Positions 32,155 to 32,277 of a stretch of DNA of 32,277 nt are shown piece after piece. The DNA lies in NCBI GenBank assembly GCA_001769835.1, contig MEPR01000021.1, forward strand, positions 1-32,277, written 5' to 3'. Within the stretch, counting starts at the first letter, position 1, and each line of letters begins with the position of its first letter. Made by a program: the position numbers and the translations under genes. The notes under the pieces are model-generated. The model was not told the DNA's origin, made no database searches, and worked only from the letters and a program-made list of their open reading frames with translations. This DNA comes from Bdellovibrionales bacterium GWB1_55_8 (GTDB taxonomy: Bacteria > Bdellovibrionota > UBA1018).

Positions 32155-32277
32155 TGAAAGAGACTTTCGAGATCATCGTGAACCCGCCCGAGGAGCGCCT
32201 GGACCTGGCGCTTCTCGGAAAACTCCGCGAAAGAATGCCTGATCTCTCACGCCTTGCCGTCAAAAAGCTTTTTGCCG
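32154..32277 (+). CDS. RluA-type pseudouridine synthase, N-terminal part (cut by window end)
   Basis: ATG 32154 overlaps the previous stop as TGATG. The 41 visible residues contain RLDLALLGKLRERMPDLSR followed by LAVKKLF. This is the opening of an S4 RNA-binding domain, as found before the catalytic domain in RluC/RluD-type 23S rRNA pseudouridine synthases. The catalytic domain lies outside the window. If it is transcribed with the lipoprotein operon, it would be a housekeeping gene riding on a motility-type promoter, or it has its own promoter inside the lipoprotein gene. Confidence 0.6.
   Translation, partial: MKETFEIIVNPPEERLDLALLGKLRERMPDLSRLAVKKLFA

Overview
The window looks like chromosomal DNA of a flagellated Gram-negative bacterium, most likely Bdellovibrionota/Oligoflexia or a neighbouring delta-proteobacterial lineage. 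The evidence is indirect: a flbD-motA-motB operon, a c-di-GMP-I (GEMM-I) riboswitch, many Cys-rich and kelch-type lipoproteins, and an outer-membrane beta-barrel. Nothing here fixes the species. No phage genes, transposases, CRISPR array or rRNA were seen.

Layout. (1) 1-2.7 kb: a possible gene end at the left edge, a secreted DUF4097-like beta-repeat protein (minus), a convincing GEMM-I aptamer followed by a strong intrinsic terminator, queE (queuosine pathway), a 28-bp tandem hairpin repeat at the queE stop, and tRNA-Cys(GCA). (2) 2.7-12.7 kb: a surface-glycan cluster. A minus operon carries a GT2 glycosyltransferase, a eukaryotic-type UDP-galactopyranose mutase and a GT-C-like membrane protein. 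A GT-C-like membrane protein follows on plus, then a minus pair (carbamoyltransferase, cobalamin-type radical SAM). Last comes a second GT-C-like protein that is a clear paralogue of the first. The inferred product is a galactofuranose-containing, O-carbamoylated and radical-SAM-modified cell-surface glycan. (3) 12.7-17.2 kb: a structured leader and TTG start for a beta-barrel protein, overlapped by a large EF-hand lipoprotein, then a small secreted protein with its own promoter and structured leader. (4) 17.2-20.9 kb: a YgiQ-type radical SAM gene and flbD-motA-motB, all minus. (5) 20.9-32.3 kb: a three-TM protein of unknown function, then a tightly packed plus operon behind a sigma-28 (FliA)-like promoter. 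The operon holds four lipoproteins (353, 1418, 607 and 775 aa), a possible coupled 74-aa ORF, and the S4-domain start of an RluA-type pseudouridine synthase cut by the right edge.

The most novel-looking content is the lipoprotein operon. The C-terminal module of the giant kelch lipoprotein resembles the 353-aa lipoprotein, and the last two lipoproteins resemble each other, so the locus looks built from two duplicated module types. Its promoter resembles those of motility genes. The c-di-GMP aptamer-terminator unit in front of queE and the orphan glycan cluster are the next most interesting. All homology statements come from reading motifs by eye; no database search was run.
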